The notes under the pieces were generated by a model that saw nothing but the letters and a program-made list of their open reading frames with translations, was not told the DNA's origin and did not search any database. The position numbers and the translations under genes were made by a program. A stretch of 64,000 bases of DNA from Rhizobium sp. (GTDB taxonomy: Bacteria; Pseudomonadota; Alphaproteobacteria; Rhizobiales; Rhizobiaceae): positions 248,001 to 312,000 of the forward strand of contig JAPZUE010000007.1 in assembly GCA_027533385.1 (NCBI GenBank). Direction: 5' to 3'. Shown piece after piece: positions 22,159 through 30,566 of the stretch (position 1 is the first letter of the stretch; each line of letters begins with the position of its first letter).

Positions 22159-22971
22159 ATGAATGCTCCTGTGAAGACCGACAACGCCGAACTGATCGTG
22201 CCCGAAGGCGTCTATGCCGAAACGGTTCTGAGCGTCACGCACTATACCGACCGCCTGTTCCGCTTCCGCATGACCCGTCCCGCCGGCTTCCGCTTCCGCT
22301 CGGGCGAGTTTGCGATGATCGGCCTGATGTTCGAGGGCAAGCCGATCTACCGCGCCTATTCGATCGCGAGCCCCTCCTGGGACGAGGAACTCGAATTCTT
22401 CTCCATCAAGGTTCCCGACGGCCCGCTGACCCAGCATCTGCAGAAGATCCAGCCGGGCGACAAGGTGCTGATGCGCAAGAAGCCAACCGGCACGCTGGTG
22501 CTGGATGCGCTCACACCGGGCAAGCGCCTCTACATGTTCTCGACCGGGACCGGCATTGCGCCTTTCGCCAGCCTGATCCGCGATCCCGAGACCTATGAGA
22601 AGTTCGAGGAAGTCATCCTCACCCATACCTGCCGCGACGTTGCCGAGCTGAAATACGGATTCGATCTGGTCGAGGAAATCAAGAACCATGAATTCTTGGG
22701 CGAAGTCGTCGGTGACAAGCTCAAGCACTACGCAACGGTGACCCGCGAAGACTTCCCCTTCAAGGGCCGGATCACCGACCTGATCGAGAACGGCAAGCTG
22801 TTCACCGATCTCGGCGTGCCGGCGCTCGACCCCGCCATCGATCGCGGCATGATCTGCGGCTCGACAGCCATGCTGAAGGACACCAAGGAACTCCTGGAAA
22901 AGGCAGGCCTCACCGAGGGCGCCAACAACAAGCCGGCCGAATTCGTTATCGAGCGCGCTTTCGTCGGCTGA
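22159..22971 (+). CDS. fpr: Ferredoxin--NADP+ reductase (Fpr type)
   Basis: FAD enzyme exchanging electrons between NADPH and ferredoxin/flavodoxin, for oxidative-stress defence and biosynthetic electron supply. 270 residues, bacterial class. FAD-binding region FRSGEFAMIGL and YRAYSIAS (R-x-Y-S), NADP site FSTGTGIAPFASLIRD near residue 130, and the C-terminal end FVIERAFVG typical of the short bacterial form. It follows the sulfite reductase operon but is separated by a terminator-like hairpin and about 110 bp, so it likely has its own promoter. It could supply electrons to CysI (inference). Confidence 0.95.
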   Translation: MNAPVKTDNAELIVPEGVYAETVLSVTHYTDRLFRFRMTRPAGFRFRSGEFAMIGLMFEGKPIYRAYSIASPSWDEELEFFSIKVPDGPLTQHLQKIQPGDKVLMRKKPTGTLVLDALTPGKRLYMFSTGTGIAPFASLIRDPETYEKFEEVILTHTCRDVAELKYGFDLVEEIKNHEFLGEVVGDKLKHYATVTREDFPFKGRITDLIENGKLFTDLGVPALDPAIDRGMICGSTAMLKDTKELLEKAGLTEGANNKPAEFVIERAFVG

Positions 22972-22996
22972 TGTCATCGGCAAATTGCTGAAACGG

Positions 22997-23028
22997 AAAG
23001 GGCGCCCAGCGGCGCCCTTTTTGATTTT
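22997..23028 (+). terminator. Rho-independent terminator after fpr
   Basis: Stem AAAGGGCGCC/GGCGCCCTTT with CAGC loop, then TTGATTTTA. It sits between the convergent fpr and betaine-homocysteine methyltransferase genes and could serve both strands, since the minus strand also has T-rich flanks. Confidence 0.9.
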
Positions 23029-23045
23029 AGTGACAGTGGCTTGCC

Positions 23046-24065
23046 TCAGTTGCCGCGGCGACGGCTCCGGCGTCCGCTTTCCTGCGCACCGCTCTCGTCG
23101 GCGGTCTTGTTGCGCAGCGGGCCGATACGCTCGATGATGACCTCAAGCGTCGGGCGCGGACCCGGCGTATAGTCGTCGAGTGCCTTGCGCATGGCTGCCA
23201 GGTGGTCGCAAGACGTCCCGCAGCAGCCGCCGATGATCTTGGCGCCGGCATCGCGGGCAAGGCGGGCATAATCCGCCATCAGCGGTGGCGTGCCGGAATA
23301 GAAGATCTCCGAGCCACGGAACTCCGGAATGCCGCAATTGCCCTTGACGATCACGGTCGCCTCCGGGTTCGAGCCCGTCATGTCGAGCAGGCTCTGCAGG
23401 ATGTCGGAGGCGCCTACGCCGCAGTTTGCACCGACCGCCAGTGGACCGGAACCGATATCGGCGGCCACGCCGTGGATGTCTTTCGGGTGCAATCCCATCA
23501 TCGTCTTGCCGGCCGTGTCGAAGGAGCCGGTAAACGTGTAGGGCATGCCCACCTTGACGGCAGCTTCGGCAGCCGCGCGGATTTCGTCCGGCGAGGACAT
23601 GGTCTCGATCCAGGCAACATCGGCGCCGCCAGCCTTCAGCCCTTCCATCTGCTCGACGAAGGCCGCGACCGCATCCTCGTAGGACATCGCGCCGAGCGGA
23701 ATCAGCAACTCGCCGGTCGGGCCGACGGAGCCGGCGACGATCACCTTGCGCGGCGCCTTGTCGGCCACCGAACGGGCAATCTCGGCGGCCTTCTTGTTCA
23801 GTTCATGCACGCGGTTTTCGGCATGGTGCAGCTTCAGGCGATGGCGCGTGCCGCCGAAGGAGTTCGTGAGGATGATGTCGGCGCCGGCATCGACGAAATC
23901 CTGATGCAGCTTGACGATCTTTTCCGGCTGCGCCTCGTTCCAGAGTTCCGGTGCTTCCCCGGCCTCAAGACCCTGCGCAAAGAGATTGGTGCCGGTGGCG
24001 CCGTCGGCGAGCAGCACGCCCTTTTCGGCCAAGAGTTCTGAAAGCGGATTGGACGGGGTTGCCAT
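23046..24065 (-). CDS. bmt: Betaine--homocysteine S-methyltransferase
   Basis: Zinc enzyme transferring a methyl group from glycine betaine to homocysteine, giving methionine and dimethylglycine. 339 residues, one homocysteine S-methyltransferase (Pfam S-methyl_trans) domain: LLADGATGTNLFAQGL near the start, TNSFGGTRHRL, GANCGVGASDIL, and the zinc-binding GGCCGTSCDHL near 290. ATG 24065 is chosen; upstream in-frame codons are not conserved. The basic C-terminal tail (SGRRSRRRGN) is probably unstructured. It follows choV on the same strand after a terminator-like hairpin, so choline/betaine import and use are side by side. Confidence 0.88.
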   Translation of the reverse strand: MATPSNPLSELLAEKGVLLADGATGTNLFAQGLEAGEAPELWNEAQPEKIVKLHQDFVDAGADIILTNSFGGTRHRLKLHHAENRVHELNKKAAEIARSVADKAPRKVIVAGSVGPTGELLIPLGAMSYEDAVAAFVEQMEGLKAGGADVAWIETMSSPDEIRAAAEAAVKVGMPYTFTGSFDTAGKTMMGLHPKDIHGVAADIGSGPLAVGANCGVGASDILQSLLDMTGSNPEATVIVKGNCGIPEFRGSEIFYSGTPPLMADYARLARDAGAKIIGGCCGTSCDHLAAMRKALDDYTPGPRPTLEVIIERIGPLRNKTADESGAQESGRRSRRRGN

Positions 24066-24126
24066 GGCGGATCCTCTGGTTGTCGTATCAATCATATAAA
24101 GAAGTCTTTATGTCGTTTCAATCGCC

Positions 24127-24160
24127 AAAACGACAACGGCCCCGCATGTCGCGGGGCCGT
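24127..24160 (-). terminator. Terminator after choXWV
   Basis: On the minus strand a 10-bp GC-rich stem, ACGGCCCCGC/GCGGGGCCGT with a 5-nt loop (24136-24145 with 24151-24160), is followed by TGTCGTTTT. It ends the choline transporter operon before bmt. Confidence 0.75.
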
Positions 24161-24195
24161 CACGCCACATCTCCCGGGGGGAGAGGATGAGACCG

Positions 24196-25248
24196 CTATT
24201 CCGCGGCCAGCTGATTGTCTTCGTGGCTCTTTGGCGTGACCATCGCCGCAATGATCTGCTGTAGGTCAACCCGGCCGATCGGTGCGCCCGCGTCATCCGT
24301 GACGATGACATTGGACTGCCGGGCATCGGTCATGATGCGGGCCGCGATTTCGAGCACGGTGCTGCCGGTAAGCGCCAGACCTTCGGTAGATCCCGAGATC
24401 GGTCCCATGATCGTGTCGAGACGAATGACGCGGCCGCGATTCACTTCCTTGACGAAGGCCGAGATATAATCGTCTGCCGGCTGCAGCACGATTTCCTGAC
24501 CTGTGCCCTGCTGGATGACCTGGCCATCCCTGAGGATGGCGATTTTGTCACCGAGCCGCAGTGCCTCGTCGAGATCGTGGGTGATGAAGACGACCGTCTT
24601 CTTCAGCTCCTGCTGCAGGTCGAGCAGAACCGTCTGCATGTCGACACGGATCAGCGGATCAAGCGCCGAATAGGCCTCGTCCATCAGCAGGATGTCGGCA
24701 TCGTTGGAAAGCGCGCGCGCCAGACCCACGCGCTGCTGCATGCCGCCCGAAAGCTGGTTCGGATAGTGGCTCTCGAACCCGGACAGACCGACACGCGCGA
24801 TCCATCGGCGGCCGATTTCCTCGCTCTTCGAACGCGGTATGCCCTGGATGTCGAGACCGTAGACGGTATTCTCAAGCACCGTGCGATGCGGCAGAAGGGC
24901 GAACTTCTGGAACACCATCGCCGTCTTGTGGCGACGGAATTCGCGAAGCTCCAGCGGCGTCATCCGACAGACGTCGACCCCATCATAGAGAACTTCGCCT
25001 GCGGTCGGTTCGATCAGCCGATTGATATGCCGGATCAGCGTCGATTTTCCTGAGCCGGAAAGACCCATGACGACGGTGATGCCGCCGCCCGGCATCTGAA
25101 TGTTGATGTCCTTCAGGCCGAGAACGTGACCATGCTTTTCGTTCAGTTCGGACTTCGACATTCCGGACTTCACCTGGTCGATGAAGGCACCGCCATTCGG
25201 ACCGAAGATCTTGTAGAGATTGCGGATCTCGATGTCGTGACTAGCCAT
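24196..25248 (-). CDS. choV: Choline/quaternary amine ABC transporter ATPase ChoV
   Basis: Energises choline import with ChoX and ChoW. 350 residues. Walker A GLSGSGKST, signature LSGGMQQRVGLARA, Walker B ILLMDEAYSALDP, and the ProV-specific insertion before the nucleotide-binding core (MSKSELNEKHGHVLGL). The C-terminal third (about 255-345, STVLEIAARIMTDARQSNVIVTDD) looks like a CBS-type regulatory segment as in ProV/OpuA. Its ATG lies inside the 3' end of choW (8-bp overlap). Glycine betaine or proline betaine could also be transported; choline is preferred from the ChoX-type partner and the rhizobial operon order. Confidence 0.9.
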   Translation of the reverse strand: MASHDIEIRNLYKIFGPNGGAFIDQVKSGMSKSELNEKHGHVLGLKDINIQMPGGGITVVMGLSGSGKSTLIRHINRLIEPTAGEVLYDGVDVCRMTPLELREFRRHKTAMVFQKFALLPHRTVLENTVYGLDIQGIPRSKSEEIGRRWIARVGLSGFESHYPNQLSGGMQQRVGLARALSNDADILLMDEAYSALDPLIRVDMQTVLLDLQQELKKTVVFITHDLDEALRLGDKIAILRDGQVIQQGTGQEIVLQPADDYISAFVKEVNRGRVIRLDTIMGPISGSTEGLALTGSTVLEIAARIMTDARQSNVIVTDDAGAPIGRVDLQQIIAAMVTPKSHEDNQLAAE

Positions 25249-26155
25249 GGACCACCTCCGTATGGCGCTGAAGGCGCTTGCCATAGGCCTGGCTGGCGCG
25301 GTCGAAGATGATGGCGATGGCAACAAGCGCGAAGCCGTTGAGGAAGCCGATGGTCAGGAACTGGTTGGAGATCGCCTGCAGGACGTTCTTGCCGAGACCG
25401 CCCACGCCGATCATCGAGGCGACGACGACCATGGCGAGCGACATCATGATGGTCTGGTTGATGCCGGCCATCACGGTCGGCAGCGCCAGCGGGATCTGCA
25501 CGTTCATCAGCTTCTGGCCCGGTGACGAGCCAAAGGCGTCGGCCGCTTCCAGCACTTCGCGGTCAACAAGCCGGATGCCGAGATTGGTCAGGCGGATCAT
25601 CGGCGGCACGGCATAGATCACGACGGCGATGACGCCCGGCACCTTGCCGATGCCGAAGACCATGACGACCGGGATCAGATAGACGAAGCTCGGCAATGTC
25701 TGCATCACGTCGAGGATCGGATTGACGATCGACTGAGCGCGATCCGAGCGCGCCATCAGGATACCGATCGGAATGCCGATGACGATCGCGAGAAGGGTGG
25801 AGACGGTCACGATCGCCAGCGTGATCATCGTGTCTTCCCAGAGGCCGACAAAGCCGATCAGCAGCATGCCGACTATGGTCAGCGCCACAATCCTGAGATT
25901 GCGGCTGGCGAAGTAGACGATCAGCACCATCACGGCGAGGAAGATGAACCACGGCGTGTTGACGAAAAGCGCTTCCAGCCAGTTGAGGAAGACCTGCAAG
26001 GGATGCGTCACCGCATCGATCACATTGCCATAGGCACGCACGAAGCCCTTGAAGCTGTCATCCACGGATTTGCGCACACCGCGCATCACGGTGTCGTCGA
26101 TTTCCGGAAACTTGCACAACAGTTCCGGAATGTAATTGCATAAAGTCGAAGCCAT
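25241..26155 (-). CDS. choW: Choline ABC transporter permease ChoW
   Basis: 304 residues, about six membrane helices after a 60-residue N-terminal soluble stretch. The ProW-type coupling loop EAADAFGSSPGQKLMNVQIPLALPTVMAGINQ is present. Downstream partner choV overlaps by 8 bp. A 221-bp gap separates it from choX, unusually long within an operon, and contains a strong UUCG-capped hairpin. Confidence 0.92.
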   Translation of the reverse strand: MASTLCNYIPELLCKFPEIDDTVMRGVRKSVDDSFKGFVRAYGNVIDAVTHPLQVFLNWLEALFVNTPWFIFLAVMVLIVYFASRNLRIVALTIVGMLLIGFVGLWEDTMITLAIVTVSTLLAIVIGIPIGILMARSDRAQSIVNPILDVMQTLPSFVYLIPVVMVFGIGKVPGVIAVVIYAVPPMIRLTNLGIRLVDREVLEAADAFGSSPGQKLMNVQIPLALPTVMAGINQTIMMSLAMVVVASMIGVGGLGKNVLQAISNQFLTIGFLNGFALVAIAIIFDRASQAYGKRLQRHTEVVHG

Positions 26156-26332
26156 CTCGTTCCCCTTGTCGACCCTCGCTCTTTATGGCGTCTGAAACGC
26201 TGCGATGGGCCCTGACGGCGATGCCATGTTCCCGAGACGAGAGGCTAGTCGAGTTCCGGAAGGGAATTCATGCCGTCTGCGACGTCGGGAGTCGTTGAAT
26301 GGCGTGATGCGGCATGCCGCTTCGCAGAAAGC

Positions 26333-26356
26333 GCGACGGGCTCGAAAGCCCGTCGC
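26333..26356 (-). promoter_or_regulatory. Intercistronic UUCG-tetraloop hairpin between choX and choW
   Basis: On the minus strand GCGACGGGCT-TTCG-AGCCCGTCGC forms a perfect 10-bp stem capped by a UUCG tetraloop, 20 bp after the choX stop codon. A weak CTTTCT tract follows. It fits an mRNA-stabilising or partial-termination element that would keep the binding protein more abundant than the permease. Confidence 0.55.
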
Positions 26357-26376
26357 ATATTGGCAAGAGGCCGGTC

Positions 26377-27375
26377 TTAGAGAGCAGCCTTGATCTTTTC
26401 GGCCACTTCCGGAGCGACCCAGGTGGTCCACATTTCCGGATAGGTTTCCAGGAAGTGCTTGGCACCGTCTTCGTTCGTGCCCTGGTTTTCGTCCATCCAG
26501 GCGAGAACCTTGCCGACCGTCTGGTTGTCCCACTTGCGGGTCTTGACGTAGTCCATGGCAACGCCGGCCTTTTCGGCAAAGCCCTTCGTCACGACGGTGT
26601 AGACGTCGGATACCGGATAGGCGTTGACCTTCGGATCGGGGCAATCCGGAACGGCGGTGCAGGCATCCCAGGACGCCTTGTCATGCTCGACGCCGAAGGA
26701 GAGCTTGACCATCTCGTACTTGCCGAGGATGGCGGTCGGAGCCCAGTAGTAGCCGAGCCAGCCCTTCTTGTTTTCAAAGGCGTTGGCGATCGACCCGTCG
26801 AGGCCGGCAGCCGAACCGGTGTCGACCAGTTCGAAGCCCTTCGCCTCGGCGCCAAGGGCCCGATAGAGGTTTGCGGTCGATACCTGGCAGTTCCAGCCTG
26901 CCGGGCAGTTCGTGACAGCGCCCTTCGACGGATCTTCCGGAGCCGGGAAGAGATCCGGACGCTTCAGCGCATCTTCGACAGTCTTGATGTCAGGATTTGC
27001 GTCGGCAATGAATTTCGGAATCCACCAGCCTTCAACGCCGCCGTCGGAAAGCAGCGGAGCGGCCTGGATCAGACGTCCTTCGGCAATCGCCTGGTCAAGC
27101 GCGGTGCGCACGGCATTGACCCAGAATTCCGGAGCGATGTCCGGCTGGCCCTTTTCGTTCATCGAGGCGAAGGTCGGCATGGTGTCGCCGGTGACCACGG
27201 TCACCGTGCAGCCATAGCCGCTTTCCAGGATGATCTTGTCGACATAGGCGGCAACACCGGCCGATGCCCAGTTCATTTCGGCAATCGAGACTTCACCGCA
27301 TTCGGCAGCCTGGGCGGAGCCCGCAACTGCGTAGAGACCCGCGGCGAGAATGGTGGAAGCAAGCAGCTTCTTCAT
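26377..27375 (-). CDS. choX: Choline-binding periplasmic protein ChoX-like
   Basis: Periplasmic substrate-binding protein of the quaternary-amine ABC importer. 332 residues with a clear Sec signal peptide (MKKLLASTILAAGLYAVAGSAQA, predicted cut before AECG). The mature part has the OpuAC-type pattern (EMNWASAGVAAYVDK near the start, GYYWAPTAILGKYEMVKL in the middle). The cysteine pairs (CPAGWNC, CTAVPDCPDP) resemble glycine-betaine/choline binders. ATG 27375 has GGGAGG about 10 nt upstream. First gene of choXWV. Confidence 0.88.
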   Translation of the reverse strand: MKKLLASTILAAGLYAVAGSAQAAECGEVSIAEMNWASAGVAAYVDKIILESGYGCTVTVVTGDTMPTFASMNEKGQPDIAPEFWVNAVRTALDQAIAEGRLIQAAPLLSDGGVEGWWIPKFIADANPDIKTVEDALKRPDLFPAPEDPSKGAVTNCPAGWNCQVSTANLYRALGAEAKGFELVDTGSAAGLDGSIANAFENKKGWLGYYWAPTAILGKYEMVKLSFGVEHDKASWDACTAVPDCPDPKVNAYPVSDVYTVVTKGFAEKAGVAMDYVKTRKWDNQTVGKVLAWMDENQGTNEDGAKHFLETYPEMWTTWVAPEVAEKIKAAL

Positions 27376-28016
27376 GGAGTTAAGACCTCCCAGTCTTATC
27401 TTGCAGCGTTCATCGGAACGGGCAGATGCGGCTACTGCGGACCGCCCTGCCAATTTTCTCTTCACTGCGGATGAGCAACGGGACGCGTCGCTCCGCTACG
27501 TCATCCGACGGACCGGGTCTTGTCGTAGGGGGCGGATATGCCCTGTCGACCTCGTGTCACGGGAAGCAGCCTACGTCTTTGGTTTCGAAAATCAACCTCC
27601 CGCCCGGCAGCACTTCCAGCGACACGCTGAACCCAAGCCATTGGTGCGACTGATTTTGCCGCTTTTGAGCACTTGGGCGCGAAAGCTCTGCTCAAAGGAC
27701 CGGCAGTTGTGATGGACGGAACGGAAGGCATGGGACTGCGCATTCCCAGATGAGACTTAACGTGTCCCAGCTGCGTCAATATGAACGGCGCGTCGAGAAT
27801 TTTCTCGACCCGTAAAAAATTTTGAAAAATTCCGTGAAGCGGATGTCCGCTAACGATCCGGTAACATCTGTAACGATAGATGGAGAGGCCGGCGCGTTAC
27901 TGTCGGTTGCGCCCCGGATCGAGTATTGCGTCCCGGGGCGTTTGTGTTTTTGGGCCAATGCATCCCGCCAAATATCGGCGGCGATCGGCCCGTTTTTCCA
28001 CAATGGACGGTATCAA
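27376..28016. other. 641-bp region without a supported protein gene
   Basis: Divergent space upstream of choX. It must hold the choX promoter. I also see a perfect 8+2+8 inverted repeat, GTCGAGAA-TT-TTCTCGAC (27792-27809), an A/T-rich stretch after it, and a plus-strand terminator-like hairpin at 27910-27951. Open frames here lack protein-like composition. No riboswitch that I recognise. Confidence 0.5.
27910..27951 (+). terminator. Orphan plus-strand terminator, possible 3' end of a small RNA
   Basis: Stem CGCCCCGG/CCGGGGCG (27910-27917 with 27933-27940), 15-nt loop, then TTTGTGTTTTT. No plus-strand protein gene lies upstream for more than 4 kb, so the terminated transcript would be non-coding, perhaps starting in the A/T-rich stretch near 27810-27830. 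Confidence 0.4.
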
Positions 28017-28136
28017 TCAGCCCTTGCGGCTGATGATCGGATTGCGCACTTCCCAGCGGGCGACAGTCTTGCGCTGCGGGGCACGGCCGTTCCAGGCGAT
28101 GGCGAGGCTATTGCGGTTCTGCAGGATGTAGAGCAT
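28017..28136 (-). CDS. Small basic protein of 39 residues, hypothetical
   Basis: MLYILQNRNSLAIAWNG... to ...NPIISRKG: a compact, basic 39-residue frame with no membrane segment. Support: AGGAAA lies 7 nt before the ATG (minus strand), composition looks protein-like rather than random GC-rich coding, and the gap between choX and cobQ is otherwise empty. No family recognised. Divergent from cobQ, 239 bp away. Confidence 0.45.
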   Translation of the reverse strand: MLYILQNRNSLAIAWNGRAPQRKTVARWEVRNPIISRKG

Positions 28137-28375
28137 GGGTGTTTCCTAGATTGCCACGCCTCTTCGGGGCGCCGGTTTCGAGCCGCAGATAATCACTCGG
28201 CGGCCTCGATACCAGCACGCAAACCGTCATCGCATGTCGCAAATGATCAAGTGCGAATGAATTGGCCGCGACAGGCTGCCGCAGTGTCGCATTTGCGGTA
28301 ACCTTGATGGCGAAATCGCGGCAAAACCATGGAATTCAAGCGGTCTCGGCTGCGGCGGAAACAGGATAGAATGCA

Positions 28376-29830
28376 ATGACGCGAACGATCATGTTGCAGG
28401 GAACAGGGTCGGATGTCGGAAAGACGATACTCGTTGCGGGTCTCTGCAGGCTGGCATCGAATCGCGGTCTGAATGTCGCCCCGTTCAAGCCGCAGAACAT
28501 GTCCAACAACGCCGCCGTCTCCGATGACGGTGGAGAGATTGGTCGGGCCCAGTGGCTTCAGGCGCTGGCCGCCCGCACCCCATCCACCGTGCACATGAAC
28601 CCCGTCCTTCTAAAACCCCAGAGCGAGACCGGCAGCCAGATCATCGTTCAGGGCAAGGTTTTTGGTCAGGCCAAGGGCCGCGACTACCAGCGACTGAAGC
28701 CGCAACTGCTCGGGGCGGTCCTCGAAAGCTTCGCGACCATGGGCGCGGGCCGTGACCTCGTGATCGTTGAAGGGGCTGGCTCGCCTGCCGAGATAAACCT
28801 GAGAGCCGGCGACATCGCCAATATGGGCTTCGCCACCCGGGCGGGCGTTCCCGTTGTCCTCGTCGGTGACATCGACCGGGGAGGGGTGATCGCCTCGCTT
28901 GTCGGCACGCATACCATTCTGCCGGACGAGGACCGCGCCCAGATCGTCGGCTACATCATCAACAAGTTCCGCGGTGACGTCACGCTCTTCGATGACGGAC
29001 TGTCCGCGATCAACGCCTTCACGGGCTGGCCCTGCTTCGGCGTCATCCCCTGGTTGAAGGCTGCAGCCAGGCTGCCGGCGGAGGATTCCGTCGTCCTGGA
29101 ACGCCTGGTCAAGGGCAAGGGCGGCGCCTTGAAGGTCGCGGTGCCCGTGCTCTCGCGCATTGCCAATTTCGACGATCTTGACCCGCTGGCCGCCGAACCT
29201 GAGGTGGACCTCGTCTATGTGCGTGCCGACGATCCCCTGCCGGCGGATGCCGGGTTGGTCGTTTTGCCAGGTTCAAAATCGACAATCGCGGATCTTGAGG
29301 AGTTCCGGTCGAATGGATGGGATCGGGATTTGCAGATGCATGTCCGGCGTGGCGGTCGCGTTGTCGGCATCTGCGGCGGTTACCAGATGCTCGGCCGCAG
29401 CGTCGCCGACCCGCTGGGGCTCGAAGGCGCCCCGCGCAAGGTCGACGGCCTTGGTCTCCTCGACGTGGAAACCGTGATGGCAGCCGAAAAGACGGTGCGC
29501 AACAGCCAGGCGCATTCGCTCGAATACGACGTGCCGCTTTCGGGCTACGAGATCCATCTCGGCCTGACCGAGGGTGTGGATACGGTGAGAGCGCCGATTG
29601 TCATCGACGGTCGCGCAGACGGCGCCGGCTCGGCCGATGGCCGGGTGATCGGTACCTATCTGCACGGGCTTTTCTCAAGCGACGCCTATCGTCGCAAATT
29701 GTTGGCAGGTTTCGGGATCGAAGGGGGAGGGCTGAGCTATCGCGGGATGGTCGATGATGCGCTCAACGAACTTGCGTCTGAACTGGAGGCGCGGCTCTCA
29801 CCGGAATGGCTCGATCAGCTGATGCGGTGA
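28376..29830 (+). CDS. cobQ: Cobyric acid synthase CobQ
   Basis: Glutamine-dependent amidation of four side chains of adenosylcobyrinic acid a,c-diamide in vitamin B12 synthesis. 484 residues. N-terminal ATP-binding LQGTGSDVGKT near residue 8 and FKPQNMSNNA; C-terminal glutamine amidotransferase with nucleophile in GICGGYQMLG and the catalytic-histidine segment YLHGLF. It stands alone here, without other cob genes, and no cobalamin riboswitch pattern is visible in its 239-bp leader. Cobalamin made by this pathway is the cofactor BchE needs. Confidence 0.96.
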   Translation: MTRTIMLQGTGSDVGKTILVAGLCRLASNRGLNVAPFKPQNMSNNAAVSDDGGEIGRAQWLQALAARTPSTVHMNPVLLKPQSETGSQIIVQGKVFGQAKGRDYQRLKPQLLGAVLESFATMGAGRDLVIVEGAGSPAEINLRAGDIANMGFATRAGVPVVLVGDIDRGGVIASLVGTHTILPDEDRAQIVGYIINKFRGDVTLFDDGLSAINAFTGWPCFGVIPWLKAAARLPAEDSVVLERLVKGKGGALKVAVPVLSRIANFDDLDPLAAEPEVDLVYVRADDPLPADAGLVVLPGSKSTIADLEEFRSNGWDRDLQMHVRRGGRVVGICGGYQMLGRSVADPLGLEGAPRKVDGLGLLDVETVMAAEKTVRNSQAHSLEYDVPLSGYEIHLGLTEGVDTVRAPIVIDGRADGAGSADGRVIGTYLHGLFSSDAYRRKLLAGFGIEGGGLSYRGMVDDALNELASELEARLSPEWLDQLMR

Positions 29831-29871
29831 TCGGCCCGTCAGGACGGGTGAACCATGCCGATCCTGAGGCT

Positions 29872-29997
29872 TCAGGAGCTCCGGTTCACGTCCATGGGCG
29901 ACGCCATGAGTTCTCCGCCGCCGAGGGAATTGTTCGCGTATTTGAAAGCGAGAATGCTGAGCACCGACGCGACCAGCAGAATGAAGATGAATCTCAT
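29872..29997 (-). CDS. 41-residue membrane microprotein, paralogue 1
   Basis: One N-terminal transmembrane helix (FIFILLVASVLSILAFKYA) followed by a short polar tail with NSLGGGELMAS. An excellent ribosome site, AGGAG, lies 8 nt before the ATG. It aligns with the next small gene upstream: both share SILA-(I/F)-K-(H/Y) and the block (E/N)NSLGGG-x-L-x-AS. The duplication and conserved tail argue that both are translated. Function unknown; the N-in helix could associate with a membrane complex. Confidence 0.6.
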   Translation of the reverse strand: MRFIFILLVASVLSILAFKYANNSLGGGELMASPMDVNRSS

Positions 29998-30130
29998 GGC
30001 GTTTACTCCTGCCGCTGATCGTCAGCGACGATTGCGGCAAAACCGGTTCCGACCCGGTCACTTTCAATCAATCGCGCGTAGGGATAACGCACATCTGTTG
30101 CGTGAGCGCCACAGTCAGCCAAGCAACCCG

Positions 30131-30253
30131 TCAACCGGCGGCAACATCCGTCGCCGAGGCGGTCAGCCGACCTCCTCCGAGAGAGTTTTCGGAATGCTTG
30201 ATCGCCAGAATGCTGAAGACTGCAGCAATCATCAAAGCCACCGTCACACGCAT
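30131..30253 (-). CDS. 40-residue membrane microprotein, paralogue 2
   Basis: N-terminal hydrophobic helix (VALMIAAVFSILAIKH) then ENSLGGGRLTAS and a short acidic/alanine end. Paralogous to the gene 133 bp downstream on the same strand. AGGGG lies 7 nt before the ATG. It sits 108 bp outside the left attachment site of the integrated element, so it belongs to the chromosome, not to the element. No family recognised. Confidence 0.55.
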   Translation of the reverse strand: MRVTVALMIAAVFSILAIKHSENSLGGGRLTASATDVAAG

Positions 30254-30360
30254 GGACCAACCCCTATAACCTGAGCCTGGCCCACAATAGGACATGCCGA
30301 TTGGTGATCGGCTAAACCCATCTTTAAAATCTTACGGATCTCAAGAAAAGCTTTTGAGAG

Positions 30361-30403
30361 TGGTGAGAGCGCAGGGATTCGAACCCTGGACCTACTGATT
30401 AAA
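30361..30403. repeat. attL: 43-bp copy of the tRNA-Lys 3' half
   Basis: Exact direct repeat of 40191-40233. It begins with TGG (the CCA end of the tRNA on the minus strand) and ends inside the anticodon loop (ATTAAA). The integrase gene starts 163 bp further in. Confidence 0.95.
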
Positions 30404-30535
30404 GGTTAGACATTGGCGCCGTTGGTCGGCAATGGCTGAAACTGGCGATGGCTGGTAAGCAACTAAAAATACTAGCTTTCTGCGCGGGTAACGTTTATTA
30501 GTAGCGGGTAGACACTGGTGGGTATTGGCCCACTC

Positions 30536-30554
30536 GTTACCCCAGCGTTACCCC
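30536..30554. repeat. Candidate integrase arm-type sites, left end
   Basis: GTTACCCC occurs twice with an 11-bp period (30536-30543, 30547-30554), just before the integrase start. The same octamer with the same period recurs near attR. Confidence 0.5.
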
Positions 30555-30566
30555 AGAGAGGCTACG

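Noticed and set aside
28137..28375. Cobalamin riboswitch before cobQ
   Set aside because: I looked for the conserved B12-box and paired core in the leader and could not find them.
30361..30403. A second functional tRNA-Lys gene at attL
   Set aside because: Only the 3' half is present; sequence beyond the anticodon loop does not pair to form the 5' half.
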